From contig CM114273.1 in NCBI GenBank assembly GCA_050084515.1, positions 34,844,001-34,908,000 on the forward strand: a stretch of DNA of 64,000 bases, in the 5' to 3' direction. Position numbers and translations under genes: made by a program. The stretch comes from Blasia pusilla (Eukaryota > Marchantiophyta > Marchantiopsida > Blasiales). Of the stretch, positions 19,173-33,289 are shown one piece after another (within the stretch, counting starts at the first letter, position 1; the number at the start of each line of letters is the position of its first letter). The notes under the pieces are model-generated. The model was not told the DNA's origin and did not search any database. It saw nothing but the letters and a program-made list of their open reading frames with translations.

Positions 19173-19535
19173 ATTGAGATCAAGCACATCCTTTGCTTGA
19201 CCCTGCAGGCCGTGGTCCTCGCCACCGCCTCGACCTGCTCTTTGGCAGTGGATAGCGACATTTCCGTATCGTTAACCTTACGAAGGACGTGTCCTTGGAG
19301 CCCGTCTTGGATCTCCTTGAAGGAGTGCTCAATCTTCAAACGATTCAGGGCCCTGCAGGTGCCATGGTTACCGTGCTCGGCATCCTTTCAGGTACGCTGG
19401 GTGCTGTGTCAGGTCTTTCATTTAAGATTTTCCTGGTCTCTGCAGTAGACTCCTTCCACTACTCTGGATCACGCTGCCTTTGAGCGCTCACTCTATTGGG
19501 AAATCAGTTGTCTCCGGAATCACCGGAGTCCTTGC
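19173..19535 (+). pseudogene. Decayed copy B, unit 2
   Basis: Base-for-base the same relic as in unit 1 over the gene part. The first difference comes later, with one C fewer at about 19680. Confidence 0.82.
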
Positions 19536-19849
19536 GTGTCAACGGCACAATCACGCTTACAGAAATAAGACGACTTAATGTGCAGCGCTCCAGCGCGACA
19601 AAAATGGTTGTTGGTAAAAGCTGAGCCACATCGTCGCTGTAGCTTTCCTTGGGACTAAGAAACGACTCATCTTATCTCCCTCAAAAAGTCTCCGATAAAC
19701 TCAGATCCCAGTGCGAAGTCCGAATCCTTACTTTTTTAAGCAGAACCTAAAATCGACCATGCACACGTTCACGGGAATATCTTCCTATCAAAGTCTGTCT
19801 ACTTTGAGTACACGCAGTACTAGCTCGATTTGTGCAACTCTATGTTCAC

Positions 19850-20420
19850 CTCCACAAAGTATTGGTGAACGAAGCAGATTTAGATCGCTAGGGCGTACGT
19901 TCACAAAGTCGTATTAGTTAGGTATATGGATACCATTCGAGCCGAGGATATAAGACATGTGGATAATTAATCCGAACGACAGAAAGAGGTCATGAAATGT
20001 TTCCGTCTGCGCCAAAATAAATTCGGCACGCTTAATCGCATAATATGAGATATATTCTGAAATCTCGCCTACTCGGGAACAAGAATGCGACTAGGAACGA
20101 AGGTGGGTGCAGATAACATACACAGTTAGAAAAGTAAGTGAATGTACGGTGCGAATGGCCTTATGAAATGCTGCACAGATATTTGAAGGATGACGACACA
20201 AGCCTATGCACGCGTTAATTAAACTGAAACGATTTCGAAGTTCGTATGTCCTGTGTTAGTTAAATTGAAACGATATCGAAGGTCGCTGGACATACGTCCC
20301 AAAGGTAAGGGGTAGGCTGGCTGAAAAAGTTTCTGAAATCTCCTGGATATATGTTCAGAAGGTTCCGAAGTTGTAAATCGATCAATTCGGGAGTTGAACC
20401 AGTCCAGCATTTTGTGCATG
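19850..20420 (+). repeat. Large inverted repeat, left arm, unit 2
   Basis: Pairs with 28783-29386 in the same unit. Also pairs equally well with the right arm of unit 1. Confidence 0.85.
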
Positions 20421-21252
20421 TATTAATTAGATCTGTGTGTATGAACTGAAAATGTGTCCCACGAGAGTTGCTTCGAAATAAACGCTCCAAGTTCTGCCTC
20501 TTATCCTAAAACGCAACCCTACCGGGTATGTCGACTGACCGGATGCGACCGCGGGTTTCGCGGAGTATACTTTTGATTTCTGGAATGATTGAAAAGCGTT
20601 ATCATAAAATGATTATGTTTCCTTAAATCAATATACATTAAAAAAAATTTCCCGAGTTCACTTTGAGAACTCCACCGACATATATTTTAAATATATAAAG
20701 ATGTATGTTTAAGGATACCTGAAGTGCAAATGCCTTCTTCTGGTCATAAGCTTTTGGAACATTAATACCGTATGGACACTCGTAAGCAAAGACCGATAGC
20801 AAATACGCCCATGTTCCATTTCCCCCTTCAAACAAGCGAATATATCTTGAATGCGCATCAGCAATTTAACGTTGAAGGGGGTCGCCTTATTTTCCGAAAG
20901 GTCGGAATGAATCTCGGGCTGTCACCGACATAAAACAAGTACGATATAGAACGTTCACTCGTACCTAGTTTAGCATAGCCAATTGACCCCGAGGCTGTGG
21001 ATAGAGGTAGAATTCAGAGCGAAGGCTATGTGGGGCTAGTTAGGCCTCCTCGTGCGCACCATGAAAGGTGAGAGGATCTCTCGGTGATGAGGACAAACCT
21101 TGATTATAGATATGCTAAGTAATCGACCGATGATTCGATGGGATCCCCGTTGGAAAAAACAAGATCAAAGGCAATGAATTATTTTGCTATTTCGATTCCT
21201 TGGCCCCCCTCATAAGGCACCCACACCCATTCACCGCCAAAGCTAATTACAT

Positions 21253-21304
21253 GAAGAGGAGAGAGGTCTCAATGACCTCTCTCCTCTTCTAGTTTCGGAA
21301 CTAG
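21253..21304. repeat. Double hairpin, unit 2
   Basis: Identical in sequence to the unit 1 structure. No base of either stem has changed. Confidence 0.75.
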
Positions 21305-21932
21305 TAATCTCTACTTTAAGATTTCTACCACGGTTAAATATTGAATCTCGGTATGGACTAAAAGAATATCGAATATATTTGGGGAGGTGCCCAAGTAGAT
21401 ATTCTATACACAAATCTACTAGTAAGTGCCATTGAAACAAAAAGTGTTTGAAGGGAATAATGATACCATATACAAACTGCAAAAAAAAATAAATTTAGTA
21501 TGCCTATATTTCACATATGGAGCATACATATACATATAGTTGCCCACATGTGGAGCATACATATAGGTGCCTAATGGATCATAGAGATGATTGCAAATAA
21601 AAAAACATTTTCCCATAATAACATAGATGATTGCAAATAAAAAAACATTTTCCCATAATAACATAGATAAGTTTTATTATTTCAGCTCCAACGATGTAAG
21701 GGGAAATAAAAAAGTCTTCAATTTTTTTAGTATGTGAAACATTTTTTTTTCGCAAATGGGTCAAGCAAAGAATTGTTTGCAAATCAAGAAGACACTCTCC
21801 CATGATAATATAAACGACCATGAAATATTAAGAATGGTTATTTATTCTATATAAATTGGAAGTCTAGGTATAATTCGACTTTCCGTTCGATTCATTTAAC
21901 ATTATCAAGAAAATACCTTGGGCATCAAACAA

Positions 21933-24251
21933 GGTGTTTTTAATATGAAGATGATGGTTTAGTGGTTCAACATTTAATGAGTTCCAAACCATAATAAATC
22001 GACTTTGATGATGGAATCAAATTTTTGGTAATCTTATCTTCTTTTCCGGAAAATGGGACAATTACTTTAAAAATCAAGGATGCGATGGATGGTTTAATGA
22101 GAATCCAAAGAGGATCATACCATGGAATATCTACTTCTATAAGAGGAGAAAGGGAGGAATTATGGTTTGACATGGAATTATGAATATTGGTTTTTATAAT
22201 ATGAGAAGAAGTCATGGGTGAATATTTTGAGGTTTTCAACTCAAATGTTCACCTATAAGGCCCTCATCCTATCTCAAGATAGTTGAATCAAATGTTTCCT
22301 TTCCATTCATAGAAGTTCAAATCCAACATCATGAAAATTATCTATACCAAGATTTAGGGAAGGTTTATCTAGGAGATGATAAAGCTTATAGCATGTAGGA
22401 AAAAGGAGATGTGGATATATCAACTTTCCAAATGGATATAGGCGGCTATTGAGAGGTATGTACCTTCCTATAAGGGTCGATTTTTGGCCTCCACAAGCTA
22501 CCATGAGTTGCTTTGCTACTACCTTCACAAGAAATGCATGGATGGAGCATATGTGATCAACTTGACATCAACTTTGATTTGATCAACATGATAAGCATGC
22601 ATCGACCATAAGTTGATGCATGTTTATGGCATTGAAGGTTGGGTCATATGAGTGACAAAAGAATGAAAACTCTACTTTGAAAGGACAAGCTACCATGACT
22701 AGGCTTGGAGTTTTGTAAAGACTATGTTTATGGTAAGGAGGAAGTTGGTTGGAAGATTTGAAGATAAGAGGAAGCTAGGTTTGTTGGAAGATTTGAAGAT
22801 AAAAGAAGATTCCTTGGAAGAGTTGAAGGTAAAGAGATTGGAGTTACCACATATAGATGTGAGTGGTTTATCTTTTAGTTTCTTTGTAGGAGGATCATCT
22901 TACTTTATCACTTCCATTAAGGTATGCTCATATTTCTTGAGACACAAATCTAATGTGTATGTTATATTCAAGAAATGGTTAGCTATGATGGTAAATGAAA
23001 CTTACACTAAACCAAAGATTCTAGGGTCACACAATGGTGGCCTCTAGTGTGATAAGGAGTTCAAGGTGTTCTATGCATAAAGAAGGATCATTAGCTTAGA
23101 GAGAGAGAGAGAGAGCTTATGCATAGAACTATTATAGAACAAGCAAGAAGCATGAGGTTGCATGCAAGATTACCTAAACTATTTTTTGCAATCATGAATT
23201 TATCTCATCCCATTAGGAGGGTTTAGAGGGCTATGGAGGGTGCATGCTTGGCCCGCATGCCCAAACCTTGCTGAGCCGCACCAAGCCCGCATGCTCCAAT
23301 CCTAGGCCTACATCTAGCGACCTTTTGTTATATTAGATGAGAAGATATATGAGGTGTGGAGTGCTAAGAAGGTTGATCTCACAAGTCTAAAATTTTTGGC
23401 TACGTTTCTCATATTGACATTGATGCAAGAGCTAAAAGTAAGATTCATCCAAAATCCATCAAGTGTACAATGGCATATATGAATTTAGGTATAGATATTG
23501 GGATTATGAGAATTCTACAATGATAAGAAGTGAGGATGCTTCATTGAATGAGAGTGTGATGTACAAGGATAAGGAGAAGATGAATTTCAAGGATGTAAAT
23601 TCATGAACTCAAGTAAAAGAGTCAAGATATGCTTAAAGGATATGTAGACCATAGAGGATCAACCAAGAAGAATACATCACACCATCTTTTGAGGTCAAGA
23701 GATCTTCCCTAACTTGTTCTCCTTCTTTGCATTAATTTTTGTTGATAGATGGTGGGGAACCAAAGAGGAAAAAGCCTCTCCATAACCATTAGGAACATGC
23801 TGGTCGTAAGTGCCACAAGGAGGGGACTAGTTGTGGAAGGATTTCCACAAAAGGAGAGCATTGATAATTAAATGAGTACTATTAAACTAGGATTGTAGCT
23901 TTTTGAGACCTCCATCTAGAATAGCTAGATCTGAAAAAAAAAATTTCATGGTGATTTGGAGGAAGGATAATACATATCTCAGCCATAGGAATATGCGATC
24001 AAAGGTAAAGCGGAAATGGTAAGCTAAAAAGGAGCTTATATGGCTTCAAGAGGGCAGCAAGAAAATGGTATAAAAGTATGACAAATTCATGTCAAGGAAT
24101 GGATAGTTCTTGTGGAGATCAGTATTGCTATTTAATTTGGAAACAAATTCATTATCCTTCTCTTATATGTTATGATATCCTAGTTGTAGGAGCAAGCATG
24201 CAAGAGATAAACATTCTCAAAAGGAGTTTGAGATGAATCATTGAAAATAAG
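21933..24251 (+). mobile_element. Ty1/copia relic, left copy, unit 2
   Basis: Same lesions as unit 1. One G fewer near 22740 lets the integrase frame start seven codons earlier (MFMVRRK). The GA run is preceded by CTTA here. Confidence 0.85.
23068..23129. repeat. Inverted repeat with GA microsatellite, unit 2
   Basis: Longest version, 62 bases, with TTA inserted before the GA run. Confidence 0.8.
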
Positions 24252-25375
24252 TCCCATAGATTGTATTAATGAGATTTTTGATATAGTTTGTTTCATATAT
24301 ATATAGTGTCATCCCCAAATAATTATTTGAAGGAAGACAACTCTCCAATGTCCAACAACCAATTCGAAAAATCTTATGGATAGGTAGATGTAGTACCTAT
24401 ACATAACAAGAAAACATGTGTTTTTAAGAAAACCGCTACTTTTTAAATGACCTCTAAGTACATGGAAAGTATTAAAAAAAATGAATATGTTACCTTCTAG
24501 ATTTTGGACTCTCATTTTTTCACATTTCATCATCATAAAGAAGATCCCTTAAATATGGCTTGTGGTGGGCCAAGAGTGGGCTAGATACACGCCTAGGCTC
24601 TAACAATGGGCCTGGTTATGGGCAAAGGCATGAGCCTAGCTTTGAGACATGCTGGTTGGTTGCGTGCTTTGTAGGTTCACTACACGCCATGCACGCTAGA
24701 TAAAGGCCAAATTTTGAGCTAGGCTAGGAGGGTGCGGACCCAAGGGCTTGGTTTGGGATTAAATGCAAGCCTTGTGGGGGCTTAAATGCGAGGTTCATAT
24801 AGGGTAGGTAGGGATAGGTTTGGGAGGCCATGCTATCCATATTTAGAGGTGGAGAGGAAAGGGGAAGATTATAGTGTAAGTGAATAGGATGGTTATGTTA
24901 GAGAATAAGTTAGTTGCACATGAAGTAGGTGAAGAAGTTAAGATAATTGAAAAAGGAATGGATTAAGAGAACAAAATAAGATTTACAAGTGAAGTCACGA
25001 TCAAATCTCTACACATGAAGGGGGAATCCTAAATGGTTGGGAGCCTATATAGAGAAGATTATCATGCACATAGATCTAAAGAATGTGTTGTAGATTGTAA
25101 TAGACAACACTAGCAATGGGCCTGCCGTAGGGAAACTTATTGAAACTAACTTTCTTCACATACTTTGGGATGTATTAGTATCAAATTCTCTTAATTCGGT
25201 ATGCAAAGAAGGGGATAAATGGCCTTAGGTGGATAGAAATTTTGCACAAGCTCGTGAGATGGTAGTATTTGCAGACAAGAACTTGGATGATAGTCAAATT
25301 CGTAGAACGAGCCCAGTTAAGAGACGATTGTTGCCTCCTACCAGCATAAGTTTTCATGGTAGATGAGGTGTAGGG

Positions 25376-25582
25376 CGAGATAGTCTCGAGGCCTTAGAGG
25401 GATCTTGTACTTCCCTATTTTGAGAGGTCATATGTGACCTGCTCTTAGGAGGTGACCTACGAGTGTAGGTTACCCTTCCCTTTATGAGGAGTGGCAACCT
25501 TGGAGAGGTTGACCTTCCCAGCCATGTATGGCCCCACTTGGACCTATAGGGTTGTGGGTTAGTTAGTAGTTGGTCTCATGAG
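25376..25582. repeat. Hairpin cluster, unit 2
   Basis: All five structures are conserved. A C to G change (CCCAGCCATG) lies between the fourth and fifth. Confidence 0.65.
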
Positions 25583-25851
25583 GGGACCACATGCGTAGTT
25601 GTTAGGGAGCTGTTGCATATCTGAATCATGAGTATTGCTGTTTGGATGAAGCATGGTTGATTGAAAATTTCATCACTGCTTACAATCCATATTCAACTTT
25701 ATATCTTAAGGAGATGCACGCTGGTTCTCAATAGAAGAGAAAGTCGCACTCAATTTGTGGTGTAGAGCAAAATTGTGATGTTGTGGGATTTGCAGGAATT
25801 GCAAGCTAGTGTATTGTGACCATGCTGCAGGAGAACATGGGGCAAAACAAT

Positions 25852-27111
25852 TTATGAAATCAAAGTAAGATGTTCAGAATTGTGAAATCTATGCAATGCT
25901 GACAGAGTTGACAAGATTTGAAAGGGGAGGATTCTCAATCTGGTGCAGTTGCTCAAGAGTGGAACAATTGAGGAGATGTCCACCAAATTCTTGGCTTGGT
26001 TATTCATATGCCTATTATGTATAAAATCATAACTATTCCAATTTATCTTCGCCCAAGAGGAAGAGACCATTTGTGCTAATATGGACCTAGCCAAAGAGCT
26101 TAATATTGGGACATCTTGATTGTGCATGCTCCTCCAATCAAAGAGGCTAAGTGAATCGATAACTTACCTACTAAACTCATCCAAAAATAATTCATGGTTG
26201 AAAATATTCCCAAATCTTAGAATAATAAGTAGCTATATAAGAATTAGCCTAAGTGATATCCAAAACTTGCACTACTTTTATATAGCGTTTCAAATATTGT
26301 TTATTTGAGTTCTCTCATACATTAAGAAGTTGAAATGATGTTTGGAATAATATCAAGAAGGTTGTAAGGGGCAAGAATGTAACAGATTATATGTATAATT
26401 TTATTGTGGATGAATACCCAACGCCTAGAAATAACATTGATTATTTTTTAAACTCTAGACATTGTAAAAAAAACCGCGATGCCTTCAATTCCCACCACGC
26501 CATGAAGGTGCACGAAAAGAATGGATCTCTTCCATTATCTCCAATATAAGATGATAGATATGCTCCATCATTAGTTTACAACCATCATACTCTCTCAACA
26601 AAATAATAGTTGAGAGGGCCCTAATGAACAACTCTCCACATTATGTCCAAAAATCGTGATTGGATACTCATCGTCATAATAGTCTAAATCTCTAGTGCCT
26701 TCTTCCTTTGCCTTATATCCTCCCATTGAAATACTCCCTCAAAGCATTTGTGTCAAAAATGCCTCCCTCAATTCTAAGACAAGTCTCAATAATATAAAGT
26801 TAGTCATGAAGCGTGTGTTAGCGGGAAGCAACATTCGTCTCTTCATTGGGCTGGTTCCATGAATTGACCATCACCCAAGTTCTTATCTTCACAAATACTT
26901 CCATCTCACGACCTTGTGTAAAAATTCTATCCACCTAGGGCCACTTACCCTATTCTTAGTATACCAAATCAAAAGAATGTGATACTCATCCACCCCAAAG
27001 TACAAGGAAACTTTGCTTCAATACATTTATGTCCATTACAAGTTGCAACATATTATTTAGATCTATGCACATGATGGACCTCTCTATGTAACTATCCAAC
27101 CATTTAGCTAT
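25852..27111 (-). mobile_element. hAT-family relic, unit 2
   Basis: Same relic. The stretch 25895-25945 differs by several bases (GCTGACAGAGTTG, GAAAGGGGAGG, CTGGTGCAG), one of the few places with clustered differences among units 2-4. Confidence 0.75.
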
Positions 27112-27279
27112 TTGGGATTTTTTATAGAAATTCGATCATGACTTCACCTTACATATTTGTATTCTCTCTTTTGTTCATACTTTAGATGAATTTATTAGTC
27201 TAGATGGAAGTCCTAAACAACTATAATGCTCAATACTACTCTAATAGTAGTCATTTTTATAATTTTCATTAGAATGGAT

Positions 27280-28785
27280 GCCCTCCTTTTGTTGAAATCC
27301 TTCCACAACTAGTCTCTTCTTATGGCGCTTGCTCCTATCATGTTCTTACTTGTTATGGAGAGGCTTTTTTCCCTCTTGGGTTTCCCACCATCTATCATCT
27401 ACAAATAATGCAAAGAAGGAGAGCAAGTTTGTGGAAGATCTCTAGAACTCCAAAGATGGTGTGTTGTACTCTTCTTTATTGATCTTCTATGGTCTACATC
27501 TCCTTTAAGCATACCTTGACTAGTTCATTAATTTACATCCTTGCAAATCATCTCCTTATCACACTCTCATTGAATGTAACATCCTTATGATTTTGGAATT
27601 CTCATAATCCCAATATCTACACTTAAACTCATCTATGCCATTGTACACTTGATGGATTCTGGATCAAGCTTACTTTTAGCCCTTGCATCAATGTCATTAC
27701 ATAACCACACACTTTTTGACTTATGATATTCCATACTTCCTCATGTATCTCCTAGGGTGGCTAGATGCGGGCCTAGGATTGGAGCATGCATGCCTAGCCT
27801 GAAAAATTCATGAGTGCATATGCCCAAAAAGTTTCGGTTATCTAGCATGCAACCTCTTGCTTGTTGCTAAATAGTTCTACCACAACATTTTGTTGTGGTG
27901 TTCTTGGTGATTGAGCCTTCTTGTTGCACATAACACTTTGAACTCCTTATCACAATACTTGCCACCAACCCTAGAATCTTTGGTTTTGTGCAAGTCTCAT
28001 TTCCCATAATAGCTAATCATTTCTTTAATATAACATAGATTTTTGTTTCAAGAAATATATGGTTCCTAATATGATCATTAATGGAAAAGATAAAGTAAGA
28101 TGATCCTTCTACAAAGGAAACTAAATGACAAACCCCTCACATATATATGTGCTCACTCCAATCTCCTTACCTTCAACTCTTCTAACCAGCTAGAACCTAC
28201 CCTCTTTGCTTACCATAAATATTGTCTTAACAAAACTTCAAGTCTATAAAATTTAGTCACGGTAGCTTGCCCTTTCAAGGAAGAACTTTATGCCTTTCTT
28301 ATTTATATGACCCAACCTTCAATACCATAAACATGCATCAACTCATGGTCCCACCACTACAATCAAATTTGATGTCAATTTGATTACATATGTTCCATCT
28401 TGTGCATTGTGAAGGTAGTCAAAGCAATGCATGGTAGCTAGTGGAGGCCGGCAATTGACTTGCAAAAACCGTATTTCTCTTAGGCAAGGTAAATATCTCA
28501 CATCTCTTAATTGCAGCGTATATTCATTTGGCAAGTTGATCTCTTTTTTCCTACCATGCTATAAGTTTTATCATCTCCTAGATAAACCTTCCCCAAATCT
28601 TCGTCTAGATAGTTTTTCATGATGTTTGAACTTGCATAAAAGTAAATATGTTAGCCTACTATCTTGGAGATAGGATGAGGGCCTTAAAGGTGAACTTTTG
28701 AGTTGAAAACCTCAAATGGTCACCCATGACTTCTTCTCATGATTACCAAAACCGGTACTTACAATTCCATGTCGTACCATAACAT
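27280..28785 (-). mobile_element. Ty1/copia relic, right copy, unit 2
   Basis: Same relic. An extra CT near 28475 joins the pre-integrase frame to the following stretch. Confidence 0.83.
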
Positions 28786-29386
28786 CCACAAAATGCTGGA
28801 CTTCTCAACTCCCGAATTGATCAGTTTACAACTTCGCAACCTGCCCCTTGAGCGTATATCCATTCCGAACGTATATCCAGGAAATTTCAGAAACTTTTCC
28901 AGGCAGCCTACCCCTTACCTTTGGAACGCATGTCCAGCCAACTTTGAAATCGTTTCAATTTAATTAAGACAGGACACACTAACTTTCGAAATAGCTTGAA
29001 TTTAATTAAGAAAGGACATACTAACTTTGAAATACTTTCAATTTAATTGCTTGTGTTGTAATCCTTCAAATACCTCCACTCGGCACTTTACATTCAATTA
29101 CTTTTCTAACTTTGTTTGTCATCTACACCCACCTTCGTTCTAAGTCGCATATAGGCGGGTCCCATTCTTGTTCCTGAGTCGGCGAGATTAAGCGTCGCGA
29201 AATGATTTTGGCGTTTGGCGCAGACGGAAACATTTTATTACCCCTTTCTGTCGTTCGGATCAATTATCCACGTGTCTTATATCCTCGGCTCGAATGGTGT
29301 CCATATTTCATACGCGGAGCTAATACGACCTTGTGAACGTACTCCGTAGCGATCTAGATCTGCTTGTGCACCAAAACTTTGTGGAG
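28783..29386 (-). repeat. Large inverted repeat, right arm, unit 2
   Basis: Partner of 19850-20420. One C more than unit 1 in TACCCCTTACC, and a C to T change at TTCCTGAGTCGG. Confidence 0.85.
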
Positions 29387-29435
29387 TTAAACAAAGCGAG
29401 CTAGTAGGAGTGGCTGGAGTCGAAAATTTTCGAGC

Positions 29436-29872
29436 TGAAGAGCTGGGAGATTGAGCTTACACCTAGGCAATGCGACGCGAGTTGGTTCAAGGACTCCGAT
29501 GATTCTGGGGACAACTGATTTCCCAACTGAGTGAGCGTTCAAAGGCAGCGTGAGCGTGATCCAAGAGTGGTGGAAGGAGTCTACTGGAGAGACCAGGAAA
29601 ATCTTCTATGGAAGACCTGTCACAGCACCCAGCGTGCCTGAAAGGATGCCGAGCACGGTAACCGTGGCACCTGCAGGGCCCTGAATAGTTTGTCCTACAT
29701 TCACACAAGATTGAGCATTCCTTCAAGGAGATCCAAGACGGGCTCCAGGACACGTCCTTCGTGAGGTTAACAATACGGGAATATCGCCATCCACTGCCAA
29801 ACAACAGGTCGAGGCGGTGTCGAGGACCATTGCCTGCACGGTCAAGCAAAGGACGTACATAGTAGTAGTCAT
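29436..29872 (-). pseudogene. Decayed copy A, unit 3
   Basis: As in unit 1, with one extra base lost at about 29748 (GCTCCAGGACACG instead of GCTCCAAGGACACG). This changes the frame again in the VSLEP segment. Confidence 0.85.
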
Positions 29873-30281
29873 TGTGGATGATCGCTGAGTACTGATCGGC
29901 TCGGAGGGAGACCGCAGAAGCGTAGACGTATTGGGTTGTAGTGGAGAGAATTCTTCGCATCAATTGGTTTGCGATCTGAAGTGCAGTTGGGTATCTAGAC
30001 ACATATCTCTCAAGGACGGGGCACATTTGGTGGTGTGGTCAAACGTCTGAGCAGCGTCCAGCCTCGTGGGTGCATTGCATCTCCGTATCTAGATGGTTTT
30101 CTACATACAGCTTTGGACATGCTGCCATGAGCGCACGATGGTTTGCTTTTATCAAAAAGTTTCCTTTAACAAAGAATGTAAAGTTTCCAACGCGGAACCC
30201 AAAGCTGGAACGGATAAGATTTCCGCTGGGACTGGCATGGCATTAATATCATTCTAACCGTCTTCGATCTCCCTGAGAACT

Positions 30282-30437
30282 AGAAATCATACTTTCAGAT
30301 ACGCTGAGTGGTGACACGTCTTTTATTAAATATCTTCCTGGATCGCTCCAGTTTGTCTCCCTCCGCTTCTCCAGATGAAGTGCGTGTCAACGGCATAATC
30401 ACGCTCACTCCATTGGGAAACCGTAGTCGTCTCCCTT
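30282..30437 (+). pseudogene. Fragment C, unit 3
   Basis: Same fragment. The hairpin is at 30438-30462, with one G fewer in the following AAAGGAGC. Confidence 0.6.
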
Positions 30438-31118
30438 TGCGTTGCCCGCGTGGGGCAACGCAGAAAGGAGCTTCAGAAAAGTGTGGAGGTGGGTAACAAT
30501 GAAATCTACCTAGGGTACTACTTTCCTTCATGATTTTGGAACAAATCTCATATTCCACTCATAGTGGTACATCTCTCTCACCAAAGTTTGAAAATAGGAA
30601 TACAAGTTATAAACCATCCAAACTTCTGATGCCAATGAATGAATGCCACTGGTAACTTGGATGAAGTCCTATAGTTCTAGGGATTTTTCAAATTTTAGTT
30701 TCTAGTAAGAATATTTCACACATTCACCATCAATGCATACAATTTCTGAAACTTATCATCATAATGGCCATTTTAGATGGACAACATGGCTTTTAGGTTG
30801 TTATAATGCTAAGAGGTTAGCATTTGAGAAGTCCATGGTAGTTTCCTTCCTATCTAGGACTAGCAAAAGAATTTTAATTGAAAATTATTTTCCTAATTCT
30901 GAAAGGATAAAATGACGTACCTCCATAAATCTACCTCAAACCTTGTTCCGGCCTTGAAAAGAAGAGGGGCATTCCTATAGACTAAACTCACCCGTATGAT
31001 TTTCGAACACGTCGTAAGTGGACAAGTTTTCCACGTTCGCATCCTGACTTTTCTTAAGGGAAAGAATACCATCTATAGTATGTAGAAAACCGTCTGGATA
31101 CGTATACCAATGTTCCCA

Positions 31119-31200
31119 CACGTGCGATCTTCGGCTAGAAGCCGGTCAGATGTTTGCCGACACCACATGTGCCCCGTCTTCGGAGAGCAATCTATATAAA
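31119..31200 (+). promoter_or_regulatory. G-box and TATA promoter, unit 3
   Basis: CACGTG is at 31119-31124 and TATATAAA at 31193-31200. The leader is one base shorter than in unit 2 (110 bases from TATA to ATG) because of a CT loss. Confidence 0.75.
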
Positions 31201-31302
31201 TACCCTACTTTCTCCACATCTCCCACCCATTGAGCTCTCTCCGGCACAACACTCCAAGTACAGTCTTCCTCCGGGCCAATCAGTTCTAAGCAATCACCAA
31301 CG

Positions 31303-31749
31303 ATGGCTACTAAGTACATCATATGCTTGACCCTGGCCGTGGTCCTCGCCACCGCCTCGACCTGTTTGGCAACGGATGGCGATCTTTCCGTATCGTTAAC
31401 CATTGTGAACAACTGTTCAAAGGACGTGTCCTTGGAGCCCGTCCTGGGTCTCCTTGGAGAAGTGCTCGAGCTTGTGAATGTAGGAAAAGTCATTAAGGTC
31501 GCTGCAGGTGCCACGGTTACCGTGGAGGGCATCCTTTCAGGTGCGCTGGGTGTTGTGACAGGTCTTCTATATAAGGTTTTCCTGGGTCTCTTCGGTGGTC
31601 TCATTCCGCTACTGGAGGTCACGCTGCCTTTGCATGCCACAATCACGATCACACAAGTGGGAAATCAATTGTGCGTCTACATCTCCGGAATCCTTCAACC
31701 AGTCTGCGTCGCGTTGTCTCTGTGTAAGTTCAATCTCTCGACCTCGTAA
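31303..31749 (+). CDS. Small secreted protein, version 2, unit 3
   Basis: Full-length 148-codon copy, identical to the unit 2 protein except Leu instead of Ile at residue 88 (CTT for ATT at about 31564). That base change is a true substitution and not a homopolymer indel. Four cysteines and both sequons are retained, and promoter and leader are present. Confidence 0.87.
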   Translation: MATKYIICLTLAVVLATASTCLATDGDLSVSLTIVNNCSKDVSLEPVLGLLGEVLELVNVGKVIKVAAGATVTVEGILSGALGVVTGLLYKVFLGLFGGLIPLLEVTLPLHATITITQVGNQLCVYISGILQPVCVALSLCKFNLSTS

Positions 31750-33174
31750 GAATTGACTCTGGCGTGCTGCACTTCCTCAAATAGTGTCTCGTGGCTGCGA
31801 TCCATTCAGATAGATATGGCTTCTCAATGACGTTTACTCGCTACGAGCTTCACGTAGATTCCTGCCATTTCTAACCCAATTTGATTTTCGGCTTCACCTT
31901 CTTCGAGAGGGTTATTGCCATTTGTTAGTTAAAAAATAAGTTCACACAAACAAACACCCGCGTGAATCGTGTTTTTCTTGACCTACCTGATCTTGTTTTG
32001 TATCCTAGTTTTGAGACGTGTATCTGACACACACTGGAACTCAACTCTACAGAAATACCCGGTATCGATGATAAGTGCGGGCGTCTACACTTCGCTAGTT
32101 CATGATGTATAGAGTGTTGCGGTTCAAGTGACCACGACCTCGTCCCAAGAAAAAGCAACCGGAGCGACCTAATTTATGGTACACAAGTCTGGAGCCTTTG
32201 GGGAAATTTTCTGGTACTCGTAAACACATGGGACGCCAGAGTTGAGTGTCAGCTTAACGTCTCAGTAGCAGTAAATTTCGACTCAAATGAATAAGCTGCA
32301 AATAAATTCGTGAATTTTTGGCACATGCTCACTGTGCGAGTGCTTGATGGGTGTTTGTAATTTCTGGTGTTCCTTGTGGAAAGAAGTTGGCAGAGAGAAG
32401 AGTCATTGACCTACAAGGTAAGTACATGAACTTGGGAGCGTATTCGAGTGTCTCCCGGTGCGCGAAGTTTACTCGGAAGGTATTGCGATGTGGGTTCCTA
32501 ACCCGTCTTGGCAATGAATTCCCTTCCACGTGTTCCTAGCCGAATCAAATCTTCCTGCACGTGTTCCTACCCAAATCAAACGCTTGCATGGTACCAACAA
32601 CAGCAATACTACTGTTGCCCGATTTTCATTTCATGGTTTCAAGATGAGAATGGACCAATTGAAATTACTCAGGAGCCAAATTGAACCACTTTACCAATTT
32701 TTCACTCTTTGTCAATAAGAGACATTTTTCTATGGCTAATCATTTCTTCTCTAAATGAAATCTACACTGAATCTTTATCTAACTGCTGCGGGCACAGTAA
32801 CATGCTGCAATCCATTAACCGTGAACATGTATATACTAGAAACTGTCTACAACCTTACAAAAAATTGACCTTCTTCATATGCTTGAAAAAGGTTGTGGAG
32901 TCCCAACTTGATGGAAGATCATAACCCAGAGTCAATATCCGCGACGTAACGCAAAAATAGATTACATTAAATGGCTGAATATATTGCTCGGACTAAAGAC
33001 ATTAACACGACCGAACCACTTATTCATACGTTACATAACCACATATTCATACTCAAACTTTTTCGTTCCTCTTTCCCCTCCCCTTAGTGGATGTTAGACA
33101 ACCAAATCAGCTGATTCAGTTTCTAATTGGTCTTGATGTTAAATTTGGGATACTTGATACTTGTTCATTTTCAG

Positions 33175-33289
33175 TGTATGGGAGCATCTTGCAAATTTTT
33201 CAATGACAATGAAGCTGTGGCCAAAAGCCCACAAATATATGAGTGTTTTGGGACCCTCGTAATGAAACCTTCCGGCCAAAAACGGTTGT
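33175..33289 (+). other. Exon-like island, unit 3 (one base short)
   Basis: Shares the one-T loss with unit 2, so the peptide is frameshifted. The splice-like borders are kept. Confidence 0.3.

Larger units (their letters stand above)
14698..29400. repeat. 14.7 kb tandem repeat, unit 2
   Basis: Second copy of the array. It carries the 148-residue version of the secreted-protein gene. Distinguishing marks are CTTAGAGAG in front of the GA run near 23096 and a shorter poly-pyrimidine tract at about 27117. Confidence 0.97.
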